A stretch of 64,000 nucleotides of DNA from assembly GCF_003856495.1 (NCBI RefSeq), contig NZ_CP034118.1, forward strand, positions 1,406,001 through 1,470,000. Reading direction: 5' to 3'. Every line of letters starts with the position of its first letter. Position 1 is the stretch's first letter. Both the position numbers and the translations under genes were made by a program. The DNA is from Staphylospora marina (GTDB lineage Bacteria > Bacillota > Bacilli > Thermoactinomycetales > Thermoactinomycetaceae). Positions 34,339 to 42,825 of the stretch are shown here, piece by piece. Under the pieces are notes generated by a model. The model was given only the letters and a program-made list of their open reading frames with translations. It made no database searches and was not told the origin of the DNA.

Positions 34339-34584
34339 TTATTGTCTCATCTCCTCGGGGAGACAGTTCCATGCCTCGGTCAGTTTTTTCTCGATCTCTT
34401 CTTTCAGGCGATCGATTTCCTCTTCCAATTTGTCTGGGTCCACCCCCATTTCCCGTGTTTCTTTCATGATCTCTTCCTCGCGGCGGGTCAGTTCCTCCAG
34501 CCGCGCCTCCGCCTTCACCCTCATGTTATTGGCCTTCTCCAGCTGTTCCCTGAGTTTCCTGATCTTCTCTTCCAACTGCTGCAC
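34339..34584 (-). CDS. Short coiled-coil protein between the Rad50-like halves
   Basis: From a GTG at 34584 (behind GGAGGAGGAATC) the product has 81 residues, nearly all charged heptads (VQQLEEKIRKLREQLEKANN, then LEELTRREEEIMKET). An ATG further upstream (34623) gives 94 residues but bypasses the good ribosome site. It overlaps the end of the N-lobe gene by 59 nt and abuts the C-lobe gene. By position it corresponds to part of the returning coiled-coil arm of Rad50, made as a separate chain. No family was recognised. Confidence 0.7.
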   Translation of the reverse strand: MQQLEEKIRKLREQLEKANNMRVKAEARLEELTRREEEIMKETREMGVDPDKLEEEIDRLKEEIEKKLTEAWNCLPEEMRQ

Positions 34585-36034
34585 GGGCGATTCCTCCTCC
34601 GTACTCTTCCAGGATGTGTTCAATGACCGAACCTTCCAGCGGGGTCATGCAGGTGGGACACTTGCCCAACGAGCGGAGGGATTCCTCCAACCGCTTCAGC
34701 AGGTGAACCATGTCCCGGTTGATTTGCTTCAGATACTCCCGTCCGTCCTTGATCCGTTTTCGGGTGTCCGTCAGTTCTTCGTTTAATGCGGACAGGTCTT
34801 TCAACCGCTTGTGAAGCAGCTCCGTCCCGGACAACAGGGGAAGGATTTCGGAGACCCGGCTCCATTTTCGAGTCTCTTCGACAAGCCGTCGTTTTTCCCC
34901 GGACCATTTCAACCATTCATTGCGCATCTTTTCCATCCGGGCCAGCCGGGGAGTCATCGTCTCGACCTCGCTCACGGCCCGGAGCGCATCGGGCACGCAT
35001 CTGAACCTGTCACGAACCGTCTGAGCCGTCTCACGCTCCACGACAATTTTTTGAAGTTGATCCGCCTGGCGGCAAAGATCCTTCCATCTCTCCGATGCCT
35101 GCCGCGCTTCCGTCAGCAGCGTGAACGCCTGAGGCAACCTTGAGGAAGCGACGATCCACCGTCGGCACACCTTGATTTCCTGCGCGGTCTTCTTCCGGTT
35201 TTCATCCAATCTGGTCAGGCGACGCAACTGTTCTTGTCGAATTTCCGTGTCCCGGAGAATCCGAACGGCGGTCGGAAGCGCATCAAATGTCCGGATCCGC
35301 GCTTCCGTTTGTCGCTTCTCTTCGCGGACGGCAGACAGTTCCTCCGCCAAACGCACGAGTCGCCGCATTCGTTCTTGCTTCTCCCGGGCGTCCCGAAACA
35401 ATTCCTCCGCACGGGCCACGGTTTTTTCCAACTGTTCCAGCGTCTCGTACGGCTTCAGCTTTTCTTCGATCTCGCTCTTCTCTTCTTCCAGGCGCCGGAT
35501 CTTCTGCGTGGCGGTCCGATGATCGGAAGAAGCCATTTTGATCGCCCGATCAAACAGTTGGGCGCCGATGATCCGGCCGATGGTCTTGGCTTTGCTGCTT
35601 CCGGATTCAAACAGCAAAAACGGAGGTTCCAGCTGCCCTCCGAAATGAAGAAGGACTTCTTTTCCGTCCAACGGGATCGGACGAATGCCGTGGACTTGAG
35701 TGATCTCTTCCGGAACGGAATTGCCGAACCCTTCAAACGTCAGCTCCGGCTCCCCCGGTTTCCGCAGGATGTAGCGGTTGACGGACGAACTGCGAACGCG
35801 GACGATTTCCGTTCCGTCCATGAGCGTCAGGCTGACCCGGCATTCCCGGGCTCCGCTGCGGATGAAATCGGTCCCTCGCGGCACGTTGAACAGCACCCAG
35901 CGAAGCGCGCGCAACACGGCGCTTTTTCCGCTGTCACTGGGACCGACGAAAACGTTGAGTCCGGACGAAAAGTCGATCTCCGTCCGTTGATGGGATTGAA
36001 AGTTTTCGATGATGAGCTTTTTGAATCCGTTCAC
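34526..36034 (-). CDS. Rad50/SbcC-like ATPase, N-terminal lobe with coiled coil and zinc hook
   Basis: A 502-residue protein with the N-terminal half of a Rad50/SbcC ATPase: FKKLIIENFQSHQRTEIDF, Walker A GPSDSGKSAVLRALRWVLF (about 31-49) and Q-loop GGQLEPPF (132-139). A long coiled coil (about 170-455) leads to a zinc hook CPTC (459-462) followed by PLEGSVIEHIL. The chain ends 40 residues later; there is no Walker B, signature or H-loop. The start is a GTG overlapping the stop of the Mre11-like gene (GTGA). Confidence 0.83.
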   Translation of the reverse strand: MNGFKKLIIENFQSHQRTEIDFSSGLNVFVGPSDSGKSAVLRALRWVLFNVPRGTDFIRSGARECRVSLTLMDGTEIVRVRSSSVNRYILRKPGEPELTFEGFGNSVPEEITQVHGIRPIPLDGKEVLLHFGGQLEPPFLLFESGSSKAKTIGRIIGAQLFDRAIKMASSDHRTATQKIRRLEEEKSEIEEKLKPYETLEQLEKTVARAEELFRDAREKQERMRRLVRLAEELSAVREEKRQTEARIRTFDALPTAVRILRDTEIRQEQLRRLTRLDENRKKTAQEIKVCRRWIVASSRLPQAFTLLTEARQASERWKDLCRQADQLQKIVVERETAQTVRDRFRCVPDALRAVSEVETMTPRLARMEKMRNEWLKWSGEKRRLVEETRKWSRVSEILPLLSGTELLHKRLKDLSALNEELTDTRKRIKDGREYLKQINRDMVHLLKRLEESLRSLGKCPTCMTPLEGSVIEHILEEYGGGIARAAVGREDQETQGTAGEGQ

Positions 36035-37044
36035 TGGGCGGCCTCTCCTTCCGCCACTTCCGCCTTTTCGATGTACTCCATGGCTCGCTCCCGGATTTCT
36101 TCAATTTCTCTTTTTTTCTCTTCTTTTTCAACGTCCTTCAATTGTTCGTTGACCAAGTTATTGATGATATCTTTCACCGCGATCGCCTTGAAATCCATCG
36201 CGCGTTTCAAAGCGCTGATGAAATCGTCCAATTGCTTATCCCGGTACGCAGCCTCTTCAATGTACGTCCGGTCCAGCACTTCCGGTCCGGGTTTGGCACA
36301 CTGAAGCGGGATGCGCTCGATGCGGATCTCTTCATCCAGCTCGATCAGGACGACCTGAGGCTTCCGGTGGATTTCGGCCTTGTTGTTGTTGATCCTCACC
36401 AATGCGCCGGGATTGATGATATACTTTCCGTCTTTTCGCTGGATGTCAAATCCGTTGTGGTAATGGCCGGTCAGCAAGATGTCCACGTCTTCCGACCAGA
36501 CTTCATGCACCAACGTATGCGGCACACCGTCCGGGAGATTTTTGTCCACCAGCATGCCATGCACCATGTGAATGCAATACTTGGCGCCAACTTCGTTTTT
36601 GACCGCGTAATCCAACGCTTTCTCCCTGCGGTCCAGATCATAATGGAACGGTTGACCGCTCAGCTGCACCGTCACGCCGTCCTTTTCCAGCAGGATCCGT
36701 TCTCCCTCGCGGATCAGCCGGAGCATGCCGAACGCTTCGAGGAGCCCCAACATGGTCCGTTCCAGCGTGGCCGGATTGTGACCGTATATGTCATGATTGC
36801 CGGCAATGGCGTAGACCGGGGCGCGGAACCGGCGAAACTGCTCGGCAAATTCCCTGACCACGGCGGGGGACAAATTCGGACGGTCAAACACGTCTCCGCC
36901 GTGAAGGATCACATCCACCTGTTCCCGTTCGGCAATCCCGATCACTTCATCCAGCTTTCGGCGAAGCGTATCTTGGAAATCGTCGGTCCGGCTTCGCGGG
37001 GCGGTTCCGCGAATGTGGGTATCCGTGAAATACAAGAGTCGCAT
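36031..37044 (-). CDS. Mre11/SbcD-like metallophosphoesterase
   Basis: A 337-residue calcineurin-like nuclease with all phosphoesterase motifs: YFTDTHIRG, VILHGGDVFDRP, AIAGNHDIYG, IHMVHGML and LLTGHYHNG. Mre11/SbcD proteins are Mn-dependent nucleases that process DNA ends with Rad50/SbcC. The C-terminal 70 residues are helical and charged (KRAMDFKAIAVKDIINNLVN...), a likely Rad50-binding region. The ATG overlaps the recX stop (TGATG), and the gene overlaps the Rad50 N-lobe gene, so the set is translationally coupled to recX. Confidence 0.85.
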   Translation of the reverse strand: MRLLYFTDTHIRGTAPRSRTDDFQDTLRRKLDEVIGIAEREQVDVILHGGDVFDRPNLSPAVVREFAEQFRRFRAPVYAIAGNHDIYGHNPATLERTMLGLLEAFGMLRLIREGERILLEKDGVTVQLSGQPFHYDLDRREKALDYAVKNEVGAKYCIHMVHGMLVDKNLPDGVPHTLVHEVWSEDVDILLTGHYHNGFDIQRKDGKYIINPGALVRINNNKAEIHRKPQVVLIELDEEIRIERIPLQCAKPGPEVLDRTYIEEAAYRDKQLDDFISALKRAMDFKAIAVKDIINNLVNEQLKDVEKEEKKREIEEIRERAMEYIEKAEVAEGEAAQ

Positions 37045-37694
37045 CAACGTTTCCCCTCTTCCTGTTCATGCCGCAGGCGCAACTCTTTCAGCACGGACAT
37101 GACATCTTCCATGCCGAATCCCCGTCTGAGCAGATAGGCCCCCACTTTTCGCTCAATGTTTCTCCACGGTTCTCCGACAAGACGCAAGCAGCGCCTTTCG
37201 GCAAGTTCCATTGCCATTTGGCGCTGCCGGTCGTCAGGAATCTCCATGAGTGCTTCATCGACAAGGGAAGGGGCGATCCCCTTCCGGATGAGCTCCTGTC
37301 TGAGCCGCTTGGCGCCCAATTTCTTTCCGTCCTGCCGTTCCCGGATCCAGGCACGGACAAACCAATGATCGTTGATGTAGCCAAGCTCCTTCATTTCTTC
37401 CACGACCCGATCACAAACTCCTGCTTCGAACCCTTTCGACAACAGCCGGTTCCGGAGCTCCGCTTCGGTTCGGGGCCGATGGCTGAGATAGCGCAAGGCC
37501 GCTTGCTTCACCCGTTGGATTTCTTCTTCCTCCGCCATCTCCCGGAGCAGGTCGGGTTCGATCTCCATGTCCTTGTACAGCCGGAACTTGACCAATACGT
37601 CCTCATGCACGGACAGGAGGTTTTCCCCGTCCACGAAGATGAGGTACCTCCCGTCCGATGCCTTTCTGATATGGGTGATCCGTTTCCCGTTCAC
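37044..37694 (-). CDS. recX: Regulatory protein RecX
   Basis: A 216-residue RecX with three repeats of the three-helix motif: LRYLSHRPRTEAELRNRLLSKGF, WIRERQDGKKLGAKRLRQELIRKG and AERRCLRLVGEPWRNIERKVGAYLLRRGFG. RecX modulates RecA filaments. An N-terminal 50-residue beta region (GKRITHIRKASDGRYLIFVDG) is usual in Firmicutes. It lies 29 nt after recA; in B. subtilis recX is elsewhere, but recA-recX adjacency is common in other bacteria. Confidence 0.92.
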   Translation of the reverse strand: MNGKRITHIRKASDGRYLIFVDGENLLSVHEDVLVKFRLYKDMEIEPDLLREMAEEEEIQRVKQAALRYLSHRPRTEAELRNRLLSKGFEAGVCDRVVEEMKELGYINDHWFVRAWIRERQDGKKLGAKRLRQELIRKGIAPSLVDEALMEIPDDRQRQMAMELAERRCLRLVGEPWRNIERKVGAYLLRRGFGMEDVMSVLKELRLRHEQEEGKR

Positions 37695-37723
37695 GATGAC
37701 TCAACCTTTCCGGACACTTCCGA

Positions 37724-38839
37724 TCAGGAAAGCTCCGGCCCGCTTCCTTCGGCCACTCCGGCCGGAACCTCTTTCTCCTTCGCCCGGCGTCCTTTCTTTT
37801 GCGGCACGGTTTCTTCTTCCTTGGCAGCCGCGACCGGTGCATTCTCCTCCAGAAGGGGCAGATCGAAGTGGGCGCGGATCCGGTTCTCGATCCGGAGGCA
37901 CAGCTCGGGGTGATCTTTCAGGAACTGCTTGGCGTTTTCCCGGCCTTGTCCGAGACGCTCACCCTCAAAGGAATACCAAGCTCCGCTTTTGGCCACGATA
38001 TCCAGGTCGGTCGCGATGTCCAGCACGCTGCCTTCCCTGGAAATGCCCTCGCCGAACATGATGTCCACATCCGCCTGCTTGAACGGCGGAGCCACCTTGT
38101 TTTTCACCACTTTGATCCGGGTGCGGTTCCCCACCATGTCGTTGCCTTGCTTGATCGTCTCCTGGCGCCGGACCTCCAGCCGGACGCTCGCGTAAAACTT
38201 CAGGGCCCGACCGCCCGGAGTGGTTTCGGGGTTGCCGAACATGACTCCCACTTTTTCACGAATCTGGTTGATGAAAATGGCGATGGTCTTCGACTTGTTG
38301 ATCGCTCCGGACAATTTCCGCAACGCCTGGGACATGAGCCGGGCCTGCAGACCGACGTGGGAATCTCCCATTTCTCCTTCGATCTCCGCCTTCGGCACAA
38401 GCGCGGCCACGGAGTCAATCACGATGACGTCCACCGCTCCGCTGCGCACGAGTGCCTCGGCGATTTCCAAGGCTTGCTCCCCGGTGTCCGGTTGGGACAG
38501 GAGCAACTCGGAAATGTTCACTCCCAAATTGCGCGCATACACCGGATCCAACGCATGTTCGGCGTCGATGAACGCCGCGGTTCCGCCCCTCTTCTGCACT
38601 TCCGCGATGGCATGCAAGGCAACCGTCGTTTTCCCGGACGATTCGGGCCCGTACACTTCAATGATTCGTCCGCGCGGAAACCCGCCCACGCCCAACGCGA
38701 TATCCAGAGCCAGCGCACCGCTGGAAACCGTCTCCACCTGGGGGGATGTCTCTTCACCGAGACGCATGATCGAACCTTTGCCGAATTGTTTTTCAATCTG
38801 TCTGAGCGCCATCTCGAGCGCCTGCCGACGATCGGACAT
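37724..38839 (-). CDS. recA: Recombinase RecA
   Basis: A 371-residue RecA. Walker A is [37 protein letters not shown] carries Walker B and loop L1; [20 protein letters not shown] is loop L2. The C-terminal tail is Lys/Glu-rich and somewhat longer than in B. subtilis. It catalyses strand exchange and triggers LexA cleavage. A sigma-A promoter and a near-consensus LexA box lie upstream. recX and the Mre11/Rad50-like genes follow without a terminator. Confidence 0.98.
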   Translation of the reverse strand: MSDRRQALEMALRQIEKQFGKGSIMRLGEETSPQVETVSSGALALDIALGVGGFPRGRIIEVYGPESSGKTTVALHAIAEVQKRGGTAAFIDAEHALDPVYARNLGVNISELLLSQPDTGEQALEIAEALVRSGAVDVIVIDSVAALVPKAEIEGEMGDSHVGLQARLMSQALRKLSGAINKSKTIAIFINQIREKVGVMFGNPETTPGGRALKFYASVRLEVRRQETIKQGNDMVGNRTRIKVVKNKVAPPFKQADVDIMFGEGISREGSVLDIATDLDIVAKSGAWYSFEGERLGQGRENAKQFLKDHPELCLRIENRIRAHFDLPLLEENAPVAAAKEEETVPQKKGRRAKEKEVPAGVAEGSGPELS

Positions 38840-38879
38840 GCAAGTTCCTCCTCTTCTCGCCCCATTGAATCACACATCC

Positions 38880-38908
38880 ATCATACCCTGTTTTCCGCTG
38901 TCTGCCAA
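38880..38908 (-). promoter_or_regulatory. Sigma-A promoter of recA
   Basis: Minus strand: TTGGCA, 17 nt, TATGAT, 40 nt before the recA ATG. Strong matches in both elements and ideal spacing. Confidence 0.8.
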
Positions 38909-38917
38909 GATGATTTG

Positions 38918-38931
38918 CGAACATTTATTCG
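38918..38931. promoter_or_regulatory. LexA (DinR) box upstream of recA
   Basis: CGAACATTTATTCG differs by one base from the Firmicute LexA consensus CGAAC-N4-GTTCG. It lies 10 nt upstream of the recA -35 element, as expected for SOS control of recA. Confidence 0.7.
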
Positions 38932-38943
38932 TTTTTTTGACCA

Positions 38944-38958
38944 CCCGTGTGACACGGG
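38944..38958. promoter_or_regulatory. 15-bp perfect palindrome between recA and the DUF59 gene
   Basis: CCCGTGTGACACGGG is a perfect 7-1-7 palindrome, 40 nt before the start of the plus-strand DUF59 gene and 13 nt from the LexA box. It looks like an operator for an unknown regulator. TTGACC at 38936-38941 beside it may be a -35 for the plus-strand gene, but no good -10 follows. Confidence 0.4.
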
Positions 38959-38997
38959 GAAAAATGTGGTACATTACAAATGGAAGGGGGTTTTCCG

Positions 38998-39312
38998 GTG
39001 AACAAGGACGCTCTCAGGGAAGCGATCATGGAGCGGCTGGAAGAAGTGAATGACCCGGAACTGAACATCGACATCGTCAATCTGGGATTGGTGTACGGGG
39101 TGGACATCGCGGATGACGGAAACGTCAAAGTCACCATGACTCTCACCGCCATGGGATGTCCGCTTGCCGGAACCATCCAGGAACAGGTCAAACAGGCCTT
39201 GGAGGGACTGGACGGCGTGAAAGACGTCACCGTGGACATCGTTTGGAACCCGCCATGGGACAAAAGCCGGATGTCCCGGTATGCGAAAATCGCCCTCGGC
39301 ATCGCCGACTGA
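38998..39312 (+). CDS. DUF59/MIP18 family metal-sulfur cluster assembly protein (SufT-like)
   Basis: A 104-residue single-domain protein from GTG at 38998 (after GGAAGGGGG). DPELNIDIVNLGLVYGVDI, TLTAMGCPLAGTIQEQV with the family cysteine, and VDIVWNPPWDKSRMS are typical of PaaD/MIP18 proteins that help mature Fe-S proteins. It is the lone plus-strand gene in this part of the window, divergent from recA. KorAB and MiaB encoded nearby are Fe-S enzymes, but a direct link is not shown. Confidence 0.88.
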   Translation: MNKDALREAIMERLEEVNDPELNIDIVNLGLVYGVDIADDGNVKVTMTLTAMGCPLAGTIQEQVKQALEGLDGVKDVTVDIVWNPPWDKSRMSRYAKIALGIAD

Positions 39313-39313
39313 C

Positions 39314-39355
39314 AACAAAACGGCTCTCCCGCCGATGCGGGAGAGCCGTTTTGTT
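39314..39355. terminator. Strong bidirectional terminator between DUF59 gene and cshA
   Basis: A 19-bp perfect stem (AACAAAACGGCTCTCCCGC with its complement) around a CGAT loop, flanked by A- and T-runs in both directions. It serves the converging genes on both sides. Confidence 0.93.
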
Positions 39356-39362
39356 CGGTGAA

Positions 39363-40952
39363 TCAAGCACGGGATTCCTGTTTTCCCCTGGGGCGGGCCG
39401 GTTCCATGTTGATGCGCGACCCGTTGATCTTGCTCTGACGAAGTGCTTCATAGACAAACGGCGCCACGTCTTCCGGAACTTCCACGAAGGAAAAACGGTC
39501 ATAGATGTTGATCTTGCCCACCTGACGGGGTGAAATGCCCGCGTGCTCGGAGATGGCCTTGGAAAGCTCCTGCGGGTTCAGATTGGCGTTGCGTCCCACG
39601 TTGAGGAAGAAGCGAACCATTCCCGGAGCCGCTCCCGTCTCTCCGAAATTGTACCCCGAATCAAATTTGGCGAACCGGTCGGAAAACGCCACGGAAAGGG
39701 CCGCGGAAACCACTTTTTCCGGCGAAAATTTCTCCAAAAGCCGCGCCGCCATCTCTTCGAACAAAGAGTGAGAACCTTCCCGGATCACTTCCTCGATCTG
39801 GGTCATCCAGGTCCCTTGCTGCCGGGCGGCCACTTCTTCCAGGGAAGGCAGTTCACGCGGATTCAGCCGCACGCCCGTCTCCTGTTCAATGGTGCGCAAC
39901 TGTTTCATTTCGCGCGGCGTGACCAACGTGATGGCGGTCCCTTCCTTGCCGGCGCGGCCGGTCCGCCCGATCCGGTGAACGTAACTTTCCACGTCCTGGG
40001 GAATGTCATAGTTGATCACATGGGAGACGCTGCCCACATCGATGCCGCGCGCCGCAACATCGGTGGCCACGAGCAGTTCGATTTCGCCGGAGCGGAACGC
40101 GTTCATCACCCGGTCCCGTTGCGGCTGGGCAAGATCCCCGTGCAAACCGCCTGCGAGATAACCTCTGACCTGAAGCGCCTCGGCCAGCTCATCCACGCCT
40201 TTTTTGGTGCGGCAGAAGATGATGCCCAGTTCCACTTCCTCGCTGTCGAGAATGCGGCTGAGCGCGTCCACTTTGGTGCTTTCCAGCACGCGGTAGTACA
40301 CTTGCCTGATCAGAGGAACCGTCACTTCCCCGCGGCTGACCGTGATGTATCGGGGTTTTCTCATGTATTTCTGTGCAAGGTGCCGGATCGGGCTGGGCAT
40401 CGTGGCGGAGAACAGGAGCAACTGTCGCTGCGCGGGAAGATGGCGGAACACCGCCTCGATGTCGTCGATGAATCCCATGTCCAGCATCTCGTCTGCTTCG
40501 TCCAGCACCACCATTTCCACATGATCGGTGCTCAGGGTTCCGCGGCGCAAATGGTCCAGAAGACGGCCGGGCGTTCCGATCACCACGTGCACACCCTGTT
40601 TGAGCGCCTTGATTTGGGTGCCGATGGATTGTCCTCCGTAGATCGGCAAGGTTTTGACACGCTTGGGGCGCCCGATTTTCCGGAGTTCGTCGGAAACCTG
40701 GATGGCCAACTCACGGGTGGGGGCCAAAATAATGCTCTGAACGACCGGCTGGCGAGGGTCGACCCTCTCCAGAACCGGGATGCCGAACGCGGCTGTTTTT
40801 CCGGTTCCCGTCTGTGCCTGCCCGATCACATCCTCCCCCCGGAGAACGGCGGGAATGCAGGCATCCTGGATCGGGGAAGGCTCTTCAAAACCCATTTCGT
40901 GAATCCCTCTGAGAATTTCGGGACTGAGACCAAACTGTTCAAAACGATTCAT
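39363..40952 (-). CDS. cshA: DEAD-box RNA helicase (CshA/DeaD type)
   Basis: A 529-residue DEAD-box helicase: Q-motif region FEEPSPIQ, AQTGTGKTAAF, APTRELAIQ, VLDEADEMLDMG, LFSAT, DVAARGIDV and HRIGRTGRAG. After the core it has a 150-residue extension ending in a DbpA-like RNA-binding domain (GMVRFFLNVGRNANLNPQEL) and a short basic tail. CshA takes part in the RNA degradosome and ribosome assembly at low temperature; RNase Y and RNase J, its usual partners, are also in this window. It overlaps cinA by 4 nt. Symbol assigned from architecture. Confidence 0.9.
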   Translation of the reverse strand: MNRFEQFGLSPEILRGIHEMGFEEPSPIQDACIPAVLRGEDVIGQAQTGTGKTAAFGIPVLERVDPRQPVVQSIILAPTRELAIQVSDELRKIGRPKRVKTLPIYGGQSIGTQIKALKQGVHVVIGTPGRLLDHLRRGTLSTDHVEMVVLDEADEMLDMGFIDDIEAVFRHLPAQRQLLLFSATMPSPIRHLAQKYMRKPRYITVSRGEVTVPLIRQVYYRVLESTKVDALSRILDSEEVELGIIFCRTKKGVDELAEALQVRGYLAGGLHGDLAQPQRDRVMNAFRSGEIELLVATDVAARGIDVGSVSHVINYDIPQDVESYVHRIGRTGRAGKEGTAITLVTPREMKQLRTIEQETGVRLNPRELPSLEEVAARQQGTWMTQIEEVIREGSHSLFEEMAARLLEKFSPEKVVSAALSVAFSDRFAKFDSGYNFGETGAAPGMVRFFLNVGRNANLNPQELSKAISEHAGISPRQVGKINIYDRFSFVEVPEDVAPFVYEALRQSKINGSRINMEPARPRGKQESRA

Positions 40953-42202
40953 GCGTCGGTTTCACCTTTCTTTAGTCGTTGCTGAAGAATGAAACAAGCG
41001 GTCTTGGCGGTGAGGAGACGGATTTTCCGGCGGTCCCCCTTCAGGTCCAAACGATGGCAACGCACCGGCTTCCCCTTCTCGGCGAAACCGATGAACACAA
41101 GGCCGGGGGGCTTTCCTTCGGCCGATGCAGGACCCGCGACCCCCGTAACGCTGATGCCGTAATCGGCATCAAACCGCTCAAGCGCATGCCTGGCGAGCGC
41201 TTCCGCCGTTTCCGCACTCACCGTTCCGTGCCGTGAGATGATTTCCGCGGGAACTCCGGCGACATTCTCCTTCACGTCTGCGGTATAGGCGACAAATCCG
41301 CCTTTCAGAACCCGGCTCGCACCCGGAACGGAAGAAATCAGACCGGCCAACAATCCCCCCGTGCAACTTTCGGATACGGCCACGGTTTTTCCCGCTTCAG
41401 CAAGAAGAGAAACAACCGCTTCTTCCGGTGACCGGTCATCCGGACTGTAACAATATTTTCCCGCCCTGCGCAAAACTTCTTCCCGAACGGGCAGCATCCT
41501 GTCCCGTGCCTCTTTTTCGGTGCGGCCATGTGCCGTGATCCGCAAAGAGACTCCCGCTTCCTTGGCATACGTGGCCACGACGAGGCCTTCTTGCGGCGAC
41601 ATCAGATCTTTCAGTTTTTCTTCCAAAGCCGATTCTCCGATCCCGAAAAAAGAAAGGGTCTCCGACAGGTACACCTTCCCTTTCGAGAAGCGCTCAAGCA
41701 GAAAAGGACGGACGCTTTTTTCAAACATGGGGTACAGTTCCCCAGGAGGGCCGGGAAGAAGGACGTACGTGACTCCTCCCTGCGTCACGGACAGCCCCGG
41801 TGCGGTTCCGCGGTCGTTGTGGAACACCGTTCCTCCCGGAAACACCAAGGCTTGTTTGCGGTTGTTGGGCGGCATGGGGACGCCCCGGCCCGCAAACAGT
41901 CGCTCCAGTCTTTCGAGCACTTCCGGATCCTGCCTGAGCGTGATCCCGAGGAATTCGGCCACCGTTTCCTTGGTCAAATCATCCATGGTGGGCCCGAGTC
42001 CCCCGCAGAGAATCACCAAAGAAGAACGGCCGGATGCGAGCTTGAGAACCTGCAACAAGGCCTCCCGGTCATCCCCGACCGATGAATGAAACCGCACTTC
42101 GATCCCGAGAGAAAAACACCGGCGGGACAGCCACGCCGAATGGGTGTCCACCGTGTTTCCCGTGATCAGTTCCGTTCCGACAGTAATGATTTCCGCAGTC
42201 AT
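40949..42202 (-). CDS. cinA: Competence/damage-inducible protein CinA (NMN/ADP-ribose pyrophosphatase family)
   Basis: A 417-residue CinA. The N-terminal MoCF/COG1058 domain has VGTELITGNTVDTHSAWL and LCGGLGPTMDDLTKETVA; the C-terminal PncC-type domain has VSESCTGGLLAGLISSVPGAS and GISVTGVAGPASAEGKPPGLVF. PncC domains deamidate nicotinamide mononucleotide; the N-terminal domain can hydrolyse ADP-ribose. The order pgsA-cinA is as in B. subtilis, but a helicase gene separates cinA from recA here. Confidence 0.94.
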   Translation of the reverse strand: MTAEIITVGTELITGNTVDTHSAWLSRRCFSLGIEVRFHSSVGDDREALLQVLKLASGRSSLVILCGGLGPTMDDLTKETVAEFLGITLRQDPEVLERLERLFAGRGVPMPPNNRKQALVFPGGTVFHNDRGTAPGLSVTQGGVTYVLLPGPPGELYPMFEKSVRPFLLERFSKGKVYLSETLSFFGIGESALEEKLKDLMSPQEGLVVATYAKEAGVSLRITAHGRTEKEARDRMLPVREEVLRRAGKYCYSPDDRSPEEAVVSLLAEAGKTVAVSESCTGGLLAGLISSVPGASRVLKGGFVAYTADVKENVAGVPAEIISRHGTVSAETAEALARHALERFDADYGISVTGVAGPASAEGKPPGLVFIGFAEKGKPVRCHRLDLKGDRRKIRLLTAKTACFILQQRLKKGETDA

Positions 42203-42240
42203 GTTCCCTTTCCTTTCGGATCTTCAGGCAAACGCGAATC

Positions 42241-42825
42241 TCATTGCGGCTTCGTCACACTGACGAGATTCCGGTTCTTGATGAAATAATCGATTCCGGA
42301 AATGATGGTGATGACAACCGCCAACCAGGTCATGATCATCGAAAACGGAAAGGCGAAGGAAGAAAAGGGCGCATTGTTCAACATGAGTGACACGATGGCC
42401 ACCACCTGGACAATGGTTTTGAGTTTCCCGAGCGAACTGGCGGCGATGACATGCCCTTCGGCCGCCGCAACAAGGCGCAAGCCCGTGACGGCAAACTCCC
42501 GACTGATGATCACGATGGCAATCCATGCTTCCAGGCGTTGCATCTCCACCAAAGAGACCATGGCCGCCGTAATCAACAATTTGTCGGCGAGAGGGTCCAG
42601 AAATTTGCCCAAATTGGTCACCATCTTGTTTTTCCGGGCGACATACCCGTCAAGGCCGTCCGTCACCGCGGCCAAAACAAACATCAGCGTGGCGATCAAT
42701 TCGGAAACCGTCAAGAATGCTTCCCCCACGCGAATCTGTCCGAGGTCAAGACGCACAAGAAGAAACAGCATCACAACCGGTACCAGGAGTATGCGAAAAA
42801 AAGTGATCTTGTTGGCCAGATTCAA
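42241..42825 (-). CDS. pgsA: CDP-diacylglycerol-glycerol-3-phosphate 3-phosphatidyltransferase
   Basis: A 194-residue membrane enzyme starting NLANKITFFRILLVPVVML. The CDP-alcohol phosphotransferase motif (DGLDGYVAR ... GKFLDPLADK) is complete at about residues 60-85, with four to five further helices. It makes phosphatidylglycerol phosphate. TTG at 42825 is 9 nt after GGGAGG and overlaps the stop of a small upstream ORF. A longer frame upstream to 43002 is not supported. Confidence 0.94.
   Translation of the reverse strand: MNLANKITFFRILLVPVVMLFLLVRLDLGQIRVGEAFLTVSELIATLMFVLAAVTDGLDGYVARKNKMVTNLGKFLDPLADKLLITAAMVSLVEMQRLEAWIAIVIISREFAVTGLRLVAAAEGHVIAASSLGKLKTIVQVVAIVSLMLNNAPFSSFAFPFSMIMTWLAVVITIISGIDYFIKNRNLVSVTKPQ

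Noticed and set aside
33664-36034. Split Rad50 genes as one frameshifted sbcC
   Set aside because: Three frames each have a plausible start with ribosome site or coupling and a proper stop. The breaks fall outside ATPase motifs, and the coil lengths do not match a simple broken SbcC. Not fully excluded without relatives.
38936-38980. Promoter for the DUF59 gene with TTGACC
   Set aside because: No acceptable -10 at 16-19 nt; a TACATT further down is too far. Not listed as a promoter.
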